Shown: one piece after another, positions 1 to 12,800 of the stretch
How positions within the stretch are numbered: the first letter of the stretch is position 1
How the letters are laid out: each line of letters opens with the position of its first letter
From: Ancylostoma caninum
Lineage: Eukaryota; Nematoda; Chromadorea; Rhabditida; Ancylostomatidae
DNA: 64,000 nt
Direction: 5' to 3'
Assembly: GCA_037903475.1 (NCBI GenBank)
Contig: JBAJFG010000016.1
Span: forward strand, 186,001-250,000
The notes under the pieces: generated by a model
Told to the model about the DNA's origin: nothing
The model's database searches: none
Seen by the model: only the letters and a program-made list of their open reading frames with translations
Translations under genes and position numbers: made by a program

Positions 1-1336
1 ACAAAACTGAGAAGAATTGTAACATGATAAGGCCATTCCCCGCTTTTCTAGTATTGCACGACATCCATGGATTGTTCCAGAACTACTAACGAGGTAACTA
101 AACGTTACATTTTCTCAGGAATAATTTTTTGTTTGAGAATAAACTTAGGATTCTTCTGAAAGACGAAAGAGCAACGGCTGAATTCTCTCTGGGTCACTTG
201 GATTTTACATTGGTTTCCATTACAGATTCCCATCAAATACGTCAACATGTTTGTTATCATTACTATCATCATTATAATTATCTTCACGGAACTAATCCAG
301 AGAATTTCATCATGAATACATACTATGGGTCCAACTCCAGAGCCTGTAACCTATATATTCTATGCAGAGGGTAAACAGAGCCCTCACCCTATGCATATTC
401 TGCTAACCAATTAAAATTTACCAGCATTCAACCGTTTGACAGCAGGACATGCTTTCTCCAGTTGTAAGGGTTTCCCATCAGCTTTTTATCAACTCGCATC
501 CTGGCTCAAAAAATGGACTGGATTTGTGTAAAAGAATGAGCTCGGAGAGAGGTGGTCCCGTAGGATAGTCCGTGCCGATTTCCGCGAAGCTTGGGCTCTC
601 CTGGTATCGTTAAGCCCCTCAGAAAGAGGTAAGCGTTGCGGAATTCGGCACAGTTGATCCTACAGGATTACGTAATTATTTCAAATGACAGGATTGATGA
701 AGATCCTTGGAAGGGGAACATAACCAAAGTTTCTCTTCTCAACGTTGAACCTAACGGCTACGGGCCCAGAATCACAGATTATGATTCCATTTGAGCCACC
801 ATAATGACGAAAATTTGCGGATCATAAACTCCTAAAGGCTCTCTTCTCACCGTGGCACATTCGGAAAATCTAGAAAGCAGCTTACACATGCCAGATTCCA
901 AAAAGAAGCACATAACATTTCAAATACAAGAAGAACTATAAACAAATCTCTTCTTTCAAATCGGAAACAGCAAAACACGATAAAAGCCATGCAAAACGTT
1001 TATGCTCACTCAAAAATTGTAGTTAAGAATACAAGCTTAGAAAGAATGAATTACTGCAGAACAGCTGAACGACCACCATCCATACAGCAGCAGTGAAGGA
1101 CAAAGTAAGTTCAATCTCTTCATAAATATTAGTGTCGTGAAAGTGTGTATCAAGCTCAATAACTCGTGTGTGTGTGTAACATTAGTTAAGAAGCGTAAGA
1201 AAAACAGCGTTAGAGGAAGCTCATCGGTGAAATCGGAATAGAAGAAGACAAGATATCATCTGTGCCATCTCGAGTATCTCTTATCAACGTTTTCTGTACG
1301 CGTAACTCTGACTGGTATCGGTATTCACGAACTCAC
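1..1336. other. Hemicentin intron sequence, open at the left window edge
   Basis: No exon with an Ig start (x-P-P-x) or F-strand motif was found on the minus strand. It holds a foldback element at 557-666 and a short GT run near 1153-1164. The next hemicentin exon should lie beyond the window. Confidence 0.5.
557..666. repeat. Foldback (MITE-like) element
   Basis: Left arm from 557 (CCCGTAGGAT..CCGTGCCGA..TCCGC) is mirrored by the right arm ending at 666 (GCGGA..TCGGCAC..GATCCTACAGG). Pairing continues inward through AGCTT/AAGCG and CTCT/AGAG, leaving a small loop near 607-616. Arms are about 50 nt and imperfect. It could be a small non-autonomous transposon or a structured RNA locus. Confidence 0.55.
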
Positions 1337-4300
1337 GGTCGACAAGCAGACGTCGGTTGCCGATCGCCTGACCGGCTTCGCTCTTAGCGATGCAGTGGTA
1401 GAAGCCGGCGTCCGACGGCAACACGTTACGCACCGCCAATGATGTACCAATCAGCTGATACTCTAAAAAAAATCCATTTCAAGTACTAGCACTGAACTAT
1501 TGAGAAATACCAGTTGATCGTTGAAATTACTTGAGAAGGGAAATGGACATTATTCGGCCACCTCGCTCACTACTATCAAAAAATCGCCAAATTACTACTT
1601 GATATTTGGTGGGGTGGTTTTATCATAGAAGTGCAATCACTCCAAGGCCCAGAGGTACAATTTGGAGGGTGGGTAATCTCATACGCACGGGTAACAGCGT
1701 GGTCTAGACAACGTCATATATGGGTAAACCTGTTGATAGGCGCCAGGTAAAGGGTGAAATTGGGGCCGCATGCATCCATGAGATGACCTAAGGTAAACGA
1801 GCCGTGTCCACAAATTTACTCATCTTTATCACTTGCATCAGCAAATTTACCCTGGACTCTCAAAGGGGCACACAGGGCTCGGTTATGCTGACACGTTTAC
1901 CATGGGCAATCCCGATGAAGAATCCAGGTCAATATCTTATATACCCTATTTGAGCAGAGCTAGTAGGATCCTGATAGCCTGACGTCATTTTTGTTAGATT
2001 ACGGTAGAAACAAGGTACAAAAACATAGTTCTGTTAAAGAACAGCGCATAATATTATATATCAGGAAGAAAAAAAACCTGAGCAAAGGTTTCTTTTGGAT
2101 TTAGGATTGGAGACAGGCCAAGCAGTAAGGAAAAATGAATTAAAAGGTAAAACTTCTTGGTATAGCAAAGATAATACTGCCGTCATCTGTGATTAAGAAG
2201 GCTGGCCTCGAACAAAATTAGCCTTAAAGAGATTCAAAGTCAATGACAGGCAGCTTATATGTGACTCATGAGTGCTCTTTCGCAAAAATTTCGACAAATT
2301 CAAAGACCGGAGTGGATGTCACCACCGGAAAAAATTTAGTTGCTAGTGCTTCCTGGTGCCGTTACGTATCCGGAATGCCGGGAAGACATGGAAAGCTGTG
2401 TAAAAATGGTTCATTTTTACTTCAAAGTATGTCGTACTATGATATGGATGAAATTTACTTTGGATTTCCTTGTTCATTCTTTCGATTACAACCAGCAGTG
2501 CCCCAGAAATGGAAGAATCTGCTGAAAAGGGTGCATCATAAATCGCATCCAGAAATCTCGCTATTTGTTTAAATATATTATGGATGTACCCCTAAGCTTG
2601 TGTAGATCTGCATTACATTTGACATGAAAAAATACGAGTAAATGTCGAGTGAATCACAGATTGTGAACTTACACTCAGCAGACGGAATAATTACGAATTT
2701 CGTCATCGACGACATATTACTTTGCTAGCAATATATTACCCAAAAAAAAACATGGAAAAGATACTTTATGGAGTAACAAATCACTCAACTACCGTAGAAT
2801 TAGTAGAAATTCCTCTAGCAGAGTCTTATCTTTCAAAACGTTGAGGTCCCTCAGCGGTGAGGACTTATTTAAAACGAGGTGAGTGAAATCAGAAGTGATC
2901 CAGAACTGTTGTTCTCCTAAGCCTCCCCAGACTACGAGTATAATCTCCATCCAGGCAGTTTTTACTCTCCCAATACCAACGTGCTTCAGACAGCTATCAG
3001 ATCTGTCAGATGTTTATGCTTTCACCTTCCGGAATAAGACCTTAATTGTATAGTAATCATGTTTTGCTCATTCAATTGCGCTCAGTTACAGCCAGCCGTA
3101 GCCAGCAGTGGAGGTGCGTCACTAGGACTCAAAACACCGCAGATTATTCAGTTCTTGCAAGCGCAAATGGACCATCCACATAGTTTCCTGTCTCTATCGA
3201 ACCATCACACTCCGAAAATGCTTTAAAACGTCGGTTTTTCGGTGTCTGCAAAGGGATTCCTGAAGGTTGCCTTAGGATAGATTCTTCCCCTCACGTTCTT
3301 TTTGATTCGACTCCGAAGAGCACTTAAATAGTATTATTAGTTTTCAAGTGCACCTTTCAAAGAGCAACGAATGAGAAGGAATCATAAGAAGTCACGACAA
3401 GGCATGTTCGGTGATTCTCAGATGCGCACTATAAGTTCTTCTGACCTTTGAGGCTTCTCGTACTTCTCTTGGTTTCAAAGAAATTTGAGAGATATTCAAA
3501 ACACTGAATGTCATCCTATTTCGTCATAAAATGAATGGATGACGAGATTATTCATGTAGAAATTCAAGACGACCTCATTAAATCAGTTGCCCATAGTGAG
3601 TTTAATTTCATTTGAATTTATTTTTTCCTTTACCAGATGTTTACTACACATATAAGACAGCTAGCCCGTATAGAGGTAAGAGGTAAATGCGCAAATTTCT
3701 TCTATTTTCCTACAGAGGGATGTGATTTCTAGGAGCACTTCCCAAAGTGTATCGCGTTTTCAGATTGTTCTACCCTTTTTCACGATATTTCGATTATTTA
3801 CTTATACATTTTCACTTTTTTAAATCTTTATCACTTTTTCTAAGTGGTTCAACTTTGAGGATACTGTTTCTTAGCCACAGAAAGGCAGATTAGCTCCAAG
3901 AGAAGGTAATAATTGGTATCACATACATAAATAGTGACGAGTGGGTGTGTTTATTTCTGTAAAATTCCGAAAAAGAACATTTACAGTAATGAACTATGTA
4001 TGCACTCGTCGCTGAAAATAGAATACGGTTGAAAGATTATAGTAAATGTCTCAGATTCAATAGCCTCAAACGAGTAACATTTTGAAAGGAAATTGACGCT
4101 ATTTTGTGCTCTCTTGTTGAGGAAGAAAAGTTAAACACCAGGATATAGTCATGCCTCCTACTCACATCCACAATGTGTATCGAGCAAACATTTCAGTAAA
4201 GCTCTCATCCAGAAGTTTTTCCCATTTCTCGATGATCTCCAGGCTTTTTGTTTTGTTTTAACTTTTGTTCCACGAAAGTTTGGAGAAAAATGAATCCTCC

Positions 4301-6848
4301 AGACAATTCCAGGTTTTTTCCCGAACAATCAAGTTTTTTTTCAGAATTACTCACATGATTATCCATAAAAAAGCTGCGCTCCATTATTTCATTTATGTCC
4401 AGCTGTTTTACGCAATCTTTTTGTTCACGTTTTTGTTGTTCACTGTCTGCTTTTTGTCTAATATTTAAGTCTACTCTTGCCCGCTTTAAAAACCATAATC
4501 ACTGGCGAACTAGGTGGGTGTCATGGGTGTCAATGCAGAACCGTAGTTATTTTCAAATCACGTTGGAGGTGTGCCAAATCTATAGTAATACGAGATCGCT
4601 TAACCTAATGACCCTTGGACATGGATCTTATCCAATACCCTGTTTTTTTTTTTGAGACATTTTTTTATACACGATCCTAGAAAAATGTCGCCCGTCAAAG
4701 CAATGTCTGGATCGAAATTTAGATTCTTAATGGTTCTCAAGACATTTCTGGAAAATGTACAAATACTCACAAACCGCTTCAATTTGTTTGGCTTTTGTTT
4801 CCAGTACCAAATACGTTTTTTTAAATCAGAGCACTTGTTAGGATAAAATTCTGCAGCTGTTGACGTAAGTTAGTGGTTCATTTGGGACAAAAAGTTTATC
4901 TGAACACCTGGAGCAAAATAGCATTTCTGACAATGCTATGAATAAGGAACAAATGCCACATCCGGCATTTTTACGTTCTATTTCTGTACAATAACATATA
5001 CTGCGTAGCTGCTCACTGAACTCTAACGTTGCATTTGATGACGCCGCTAGTGAAGATTTTCTTGGCTTGTACCTGCCTCCGCCTCTTATCTCCACACACC
5101 TACACACCTTGTTTTGCCGTTATCCAGCAAATCCTCATTTATGAACAGAACCGCTCGAACCCTGTATGTCGAAGCAGCACTTCAATGGCAGGACTACTTA
5201 ATTTTGAGTACACTTGTCTGGAGCGAAAAGCTCGAGATTGTACCTCGTCACGAGCCGTGGTGCTATGGATTCAACCTGGATTCAAGCATAGTAATAAGCG
5301 TAGCATGTATAGTAGACATTTTAAACATCTGCTCAGAGACGTAGGCACAGGTGATAGTCTAAAATTAAATGTAAACGCCTCTCTTGAAAATATTTTGTTT
5401 AATTATAATGCCCATATGCCCAACGCCACATGTTCTTCCAGAAAAACGAGGGTTTTTCCTTATCCAAGACATACTGGGTCACTCATGTCACAATTAACCA
5501 ATAAGCGACGCCAGAAGTGCAAAAACGTTCACCTGTGAATTTCTTTTTCTCATTTTCTCTCATCAAATTCCAGACCAATCATGCTCTGTCTTAGCCGTCT
5601 TAGCCAAGAAATTTTTTTGTTATATGAAATTTTTTACTAGTAATACAAGACTATTTTATGGAGTTTCCCACGTGGTCAAAATAGTCTACGCTCTCAGACG
5701 ATTTAAACAACGTCAAACATGAGACCTTTTGAAGACTTTAGTCTCAGATTTCATTTCTAGAATTTAGCTCATTTTTCATCCCTCCCCCAAAGGAAGCGGT
5801 TTTGGAGAATCCTTACCAGTCTCGTATTACCTTCCTTTAATCTAAAACCCTCATAGATTTTTCTTACTTAGAACTGTCAAAAGAATTAGAAAGGGAATTG
5901 CATTCCTTCTGGACTCGAAGCTAATTTATGAACTGCTTTTCCATGAGCAAGAGAATAATAGAAGAAAATGAGGCGAAACCTCTCAGAGAAAACTTTTTCC
6001 AAAACAAAATTCACGAAACTTCGCTGAAATTCGCAAAAAGAGCTTACTTTTTTCAAACTTAGTCATAAGCTTCACCGACTTTCGAGAGAAACTCAAGAGG
6101 CTCTTGAGGTTCTTATTCAATTTCTCCTTCAATTCCAGAAAAAAACAACTCTTCGAAAACGTATGTTTTCACGACTAGAAAGCCAGTCCCGGCTACAGAT
6201 GACAATTTGATATACAATCATTAAAACATGGTTGTAATAATCTAATGAAATACAAGAGTGGAGAAAACACCGGATTTTTACGACGTCAGGATTCGTGAAA
6301 AGACGGATCCTGGTAAAATAAATGGATGTCATGTCGCCAAAAAGACAAAAAGTCTACATCCAGAGCTTAGTTGTAAGCTCTAAAAATCACTTCCTCTACA
6401 CATATAGCTAAGCTGTAGATACTAAATAGCTAAAGTCTCTGGTACTTTTCCGTAGATCTTGCCGAATGTAGCGTGGCTTCTCTCAATTACCCAATCCTTC
6501 CAGAGATTTTTTTCTTCCAAATAGACCCTTTCAACGGACGACATTTAGGTTTTTTTCGTTTCCAATCTCCAGAAAACAATTGGATATCCACTGTGTTGGG
6601 AAATCAAGATTTATCTGGTTTCCTAGACGACTCTCTAACAATTCTCCATCTGTTCGGTGTAGTATTGCTTGCTTGGTGCTTATTTCTGCTTACTTTCTAC
6701 TTACTTTCATTCGCTTCAATCTGGATATTCGGCGCCTTCACCCAGGACACCACAGGTTCCGGGATTCCTGTAGCGTTACACGGCAGCACCACAGTCTTTC
6801 GCGAATCCGCAGTCACGTTCAGCTTCTCCGGTTGGATCGTGGGCGGGG
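1337..6848 (-). CDS. Hemicentin Ig domain 31, last in window
   Basis: Exons 6705-6848 and 1337-1462, phase 1 between, separated by a 5.2-kb intron. It starts [17 protein letters not shown], with Cys in [11 protein letters not shown] (NAT sequon), Trp in [30 protein letters not shown] and second Cys in [14 protein letters not shown], closing RLLVD. The donor C|GTGAGT is in phase 1, so a further Ig exon is expected left of position 1. If it were not used, the frame would add 17 codons to a TGA at 1286-1284, but no AATAAA was seen on this strand in 1-1283. Confidence 0.86.
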
Positions 6849-9800
6849 CTGAAATGTGAGGAGGAAAATCAAAGAACTGGCACTCTCTCAAACTTTCTGC
6901 CTATTTACTCGTTGGACACCACTATATTATGCATTATGAGGTAATGAGGAACGGGGTGGACGTGATTTTCTAACCTCCCACACAATGGATGAAGGTTTTC
7001 AAGGTTACTTTTGGTCCAAGAGCTGCTGGTTTTCATATCTAAGAATTCTAGGCTTTGTTAGCGTTGGTTAAATACTTCTATGCATGGAAAATTCTCGAAT
7101 TTACGTGGGCTACTCATCTGAATAAGATATGCATGGGACTGTGGCCTGTCTAAAGCGTCAAAAAACTGTTTCAGAACTGCACTGAACTATAAAAAATGTC
7201 CTTCAGACATGGAATTTTACTAGGAATTCACTAATATCTCCGGAAAAAGGATCTTTTCTTTCTACTTACTTCCTTTTTATTTTCTCTCTTGTGAGGTCTT
7301 TCTCAGAAAATCGTTAAGAGACCATGAATTGCTAGGTCCCAGCCACATCCCTTTTACTAGAAAAAAATTTCGAGGGAAACCTATTTTTTTATGTGAAAAG
7401 TGCAGGCATATGAGGCAGTAAAAGCTCGGGATTTCACTATTTTTTTTTCTTTCCATGAATTTTTCGCGAAAAGAAAACCGGTCCACCTCGTTACCTGGTT
7501 TCAATACAACCCCTGTTTTTTTTCACACTATGATCTTGTGAAGTATATTATTAAGATAATGTATTATTAATACACTGTCGTCACATATTGAGAAATATGA
7601 AGAATTTTTCCAGAGGTTTTTCAAATGTTTTCTGCCGATTGGCATTTGCTCAGACGGAAACTTGCACGGGACCTTAGTGGAGTTTACCCATGCGGAATTG
7701 CAACTTCCTGTTTAACCATGTTTATACGTTTACCACGTGGCATGCGCAACTGCTACTTCAAGTTTATCCAGAATTTTGCAAATGCCAGTTCAACATCCTT
7801 GGATGACGTCAATTGTAGGTTAGCTCAATTAGGACTTTATTTGTGGTCGATAAAAATAGCTGCTATTAAATTTAACTTCTACAAAACGCATTAGTGCAAG
7901 CGCGTAGGATTCCTCTCAAAAAACAATCTTTAAATAGTATATTTAGCACGCTATAGTTTTCCTAAAAGAAGTTTCTTCAAGTTTTCACTACCGCAGAGGG
8001 ACAGTCTCCAGAGTGAACAAATAAAGAAGCGAAGAAAAAAGTATGGTTTTCAGTAGGTTAGTAGCCAAAAAAAAAACGTGAACAATTTTTGCTCCAGTAA
8101 AAAAAGCAAATGATTTTTTCTTGCTATTTTTTGTCTGATCCAAGAAACAATAGGATAAATGATAAATCCCAGGAAATGAACCTGCTTTTTGTCTCGATGA
8201 AGAAGAAGATGTCAGCCTCAACATTGACGAACTTTAAAAATCTTGACAATTTCGACAAGATTTTTCTTAAAAGCATTTGATGAAGAGAGTTCTTGAACAT
8301 GTTCCAGCAATTTCTGGAAGTCTTAGTAATTATTATCTTCATCGTATAACAGACATTATGCAACATACGTATTACGTGAAAAAATTACTTAATGAAAAAA
8401 ATCCTGGATAATTTTGACCGTTTCATAGCCTCCAGGAAGGAAAGAAACTGCAGGCTCTTCATGACGTTTGAAACCGGGTGGGAAATGTTACTATCTCTGA
8501 GTATTTTCAAAATAAATTTAAAGGTACATGTAGATTACCTAGGGGTAGATTACCTAGGGCTAGAAGATATCTTTGGGATGTTCTGGATTTGGATGCATCT
8601 TGGATGCAGCTTTCAATGTTTTCTCTTCTTCTCCTCATTATTATTCTGGAAACGAGGAATCCTGCTCACAATCTAACAAATATCCTAGGAAAGTTCAACA
8701 GAGAGAGTGAAATTACGTCTCGTACAGGTAAGCGAAAGAAACCTGTGAGCCCCTCCTCTTCAGAAATCCAGCTTCCAACAACTTTAACAAAAAAATCTAT
8801 AGTTTGAATGCTGCTGAGTTGACACCACCATAGTATTGATAGTACTGCTTCCACGATCAATGCTGATGTATATCGCTACATGTTATCCAAGATTCAGGTC
8901 TTTTTCCTTGCTAATCCGGCCGTAAACGAGGCCATGCTAATCTCACTGTGGCTCCAGCAAAGCCGCTCCTAGTACATTCTTCCAGTTTTTTTTTCTTGAA
9001 AAAGCAAAAAAAAAAGTTGAATCCGCTTACTGATGACAACGAGATCAAAGTCCTTTGAAGCTGTTCCAGCCCAGTTCTCTGCTTTACAAGTGTAAACGCC
9101 GGCGTCGTCGACAGACACGTTGTTGAACAGCAGCGATTTTCTGTGCGTATTGCCGCGGTCGTCCAGAGCAGCTGAAAAAGTACTCGAATGCATAGATAAA
9201 ATAGGAATGAAAATGAACTCCAGGAAAGTAAGGCAAAAATTATTTACTGCATCTAACAATGCATGCTATGTATAAATAGAGAAAATATGCCCATGTTGAT
9301 GCTCCTAGTAGGTTCAATGCAAATCCTGGACAACTTTCGTCTTGAGGAATGAGGCCGAATGAGACGGTCTCCAAAAAAGGTAGGAAATTATCTGAGAGAT
9401 GTGAAGTGTTGTGCGAAGAAATACAAGCAATTCCGCATTACCTATTTTTCTCAACATTAAGGCATTATGTTATGTACATAACTTCTTGGGTGGTCTTCTA
9501 AAATAATATGCGAATTATCTGTAACCCATCTGTGTACAAAGGCATACCTTTACAATTTTTTACCATCTCAAAACTGCATATGAATATAAATAAAATGAAT
9601 AGAGCGAACATGAGCTTCTAAATTCAACTATTGTTTTCATTTGATCCCAATTATTCCGGAAAACCAAAAACCTATCAAATATCGTCAACAATTGTTGGGA
9701 AAGCTCCTCTGACGTTGCAATTAAAACTGAGAAGACTTTTACTAATAAAAATTTCGCGAAATAATTGACATTTATTAGTGCTAAATAACAGGAAAATTCG

Positions 9801-12800
9801 CAACATTTCGTTTTTACTCCCTAGCATCTGCTGGAATTGAGAAAAATCGCAATTTATACCAAAATTATTGCTGAACTTCTGCCAACATTCCTGTAGTTGT
9901 TAGGGATGGTTTAACCACTGGATCTTTTTTTCACATTGGTCGAATTAATAAGCACTCAGCAGTTCCAAAAGGGTTGCACTTGAATCCAGCAATGCAGGGA
10001 TCTCACAAAAACGGACGATTAGCCCTGACAGTTTCTTCCCTCCAGGATTTCTTGCTCCAAATCTATAAATATATGAAACTCGAACTGCGCCGCAATTTCA
10101 AGCCGATATGAATTTTCCTTTAAAGAGTAAAAGGTCAGCATACATCACGTATGCATCACCGAATCTTGCCTTTAGCTTTGACAGATGATGTCAACGCTAA
10201 GATGAACCCTTTCGATGTCTGGTCGCTGTTTTCTGCCTTAAAATGAAATACTCCTTTCTGCATGACCTGGCTGATAGAATTCGAAACTCATCGCTTTTTC
10301 TCCAGAAATAACACTGCGTAAAGGACATAATCCTGAGATGCGTCGCTTGTTCCCTTATTTGAAGTGAACAAAACTAGAGAATGAACCCTTTTGAGCCATT
10401 CTTGAGCCGAAAATATATGGATATTGCGTCAGCATCGGTACAGGCCATTAAGTTTGGCTCGCCTTTGCTTACGTCCAAGAAAAAAGGGCAATCAAACAAA
10501 TGAATAAGTGATTTGATTCAATTCCCCGGTTGCTATTCCTAATTTATGTCTTGATTACACTAAGTCTTAAATCAAACGTTATTACGCTAGCTCTGCAAAT
10601 GTTTAACATTGTGAAAGTTCTTAAAATCTACGTATATAGAACAAAATCGTAAACAGAAGCCGCGCTCATGTCCTTTTCTTCTTCAGAATTTACTGGCTTC
10701 AGTTTTAGTACAGCGATTCATTGAAGAAAACGTCACCAGTAGAAAAATGCCCACGTGACGAGGTGGAGAAACCACTTCAAGGGACAGATTGGGACGCATC
10801 CTCCCCCTTTGTTAGCTTTCTTTTCATGTCTTTTGTTCGCTTAAATCAAACGATGCACAGCTACCTAACCACGCAGTCGGATTTGCTTCAATGCAACACC
10901 TTATCGCTCCGCTAATGCATCCTAAAGTTTTACCAACGACTATAGCCGTTTACGTCATGCAATTGCATTAGCGGCGAACGTGATACTTCACATTAGCTAC
11001 CTTACTATCCTAAGCCACAACAATTAACTTTCGCTCCTGGCATCGTAAACCAATAACGTAAGAGTTTTCCACAGAACACTTACTATTGGTCAGCACTTGG
11101 TCGTCTCTCATCCATGTTATCGTTGGTTTTGGTACACCCACTGCTTCACACCTGAAATAATAGGACTATTACTCTCTAAAATACTAAAAAATTCCCATTG
11201 TAAAGCACAAAAGCACTAAAAAAAGAATTTAATCCTTGACGTATCCATAAACCCACCACATGGTAGCCAATTCACCGCTCTTCACTAGCTCCCTCTTAGC
11301 GCTTTCGATAATTCGTGGTGGAACTGAAAAATTCAGGATAAGTCAGTGTTCACGGATGCCTGTACAATTGCCAACCGAGGTTCTAAGAACTGAGAATAAG
11401 GCGAGTACAGATTTTGGCATCTCTCCAAACAATTGTCAACCTTAGTACTATACATTAGTATTCAGATTTTTTGTCTCGAATACCTGAATATTCAAAGAAT
11501 CAAACCTTGTCATTTTTCCAAGTATTCGAATGCGCTTTATTATGCATGCATTCGAACATTTTAATGGTTCGAGTGATTCGAATGTTTGATAATCGAATTT
11601 TGGCATTTTTTTTAAATGACATGAGTATTTTAACGGCGAAAATTGCGAATTATTCGAATATCCGCTTAGAAATTTCTATGGAGTACCTATGTATAGTAGC
11701 TTCTGTTTATTTTTTTTGTGTATTTCCAGAATGAGGTAGTCTTCGCAACGTCATAGAGTTGAACCTAATAAGTTAAGTGAGACTTGTAGAAATCAGGATT
11801 TCCTTGGATTTTTCCACAACGATTTTGTTAGTGCTGTTGCTAAGCCAACGATTTTTGATTTACTAGTAATACTATGTAGATGGTTCCTGAAACGTGAAGG
11901 AGCTAGACTAAGCATTCGAGGGTAGGCATGAAATATAATACAGTATATCCATAACCTTATCCTAGATATTCGTCCACAAAATTATGCTGACTGGTCGTGG
12001 TAATACTGTCGCTTTAAAGGAATCATGTGATGCAAGGAGCTTTGCTTCGTCACCTGATGCCCAATGATCAAATCCTAACACATGGTCACGTCACTGTTTT
12101 TAAAATCAGGATGTGTGCCAGGATAAAACCCTGGCTCCACTACTGTATTATCGTATATGCTGTCTATGAGGCCATCACTTTGTTTATGTATGTTTCTTTT
12201 TCGTTGTTGAAGCCTTCCATATGTATGAATTCTAGATATATCCTGAGTGGTAGTTTTATATGTATGAGAGAGACACTTGCCGAAACTATTGCAGATCATT
12301 GCCCCAAAAATTATTCCTGGATTCACTCCAAGAAAAATTATGGTACAAATATTAACTGTGCATCTAGACTGCCGTCAATTCAATCCTGACGACGTTGAGT
12401 TCGTCGAACAAAGCTCAAAATTCTTTTCTTATTTTTCCAAATATCTTTTACTTCAGGATTAGTGAAGACCTTACAATTCCGGATTTCTCCACGTCTACGA
12501 GTTGCTTCAATATTCGTTGTTTCTGTTGACTCGAATTTCAATACATCAGAATAGCAATAGTCCGAATTCCCATTCAAATCCATCGAGTCAAATGTCTACT
12601 TCTGAGAACAACTCTATGGAATTCCTTGTTCCAAAACGATTTCTTTTTCCGAAAAATTTCTATGCTTACCAAGAATAGGCAGGCAGGCTATGACACTCGG
12701 ATAAAAGTCTAACTCATTCAACCATCACTGTTTCTTCAGTTTTGCATGTTCACAGACTCATCGTCTAGCAATTTAATCGCCAACCCTCAACAGATGGAAT

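Noticed and set aside
5029..5538. 169-codon plus-strand open frame in a large intron
   Set aside because: No signal peptide, motif or clear splice or poly(A) context; the residue mix looks like translated AT-rich non-coding DNA.
12027..12389. Open frames on both strands around 12.0-12.4 kb
   Set aside because: Neither shows splice signals or a recognisable family; likely an old repeat or chance.
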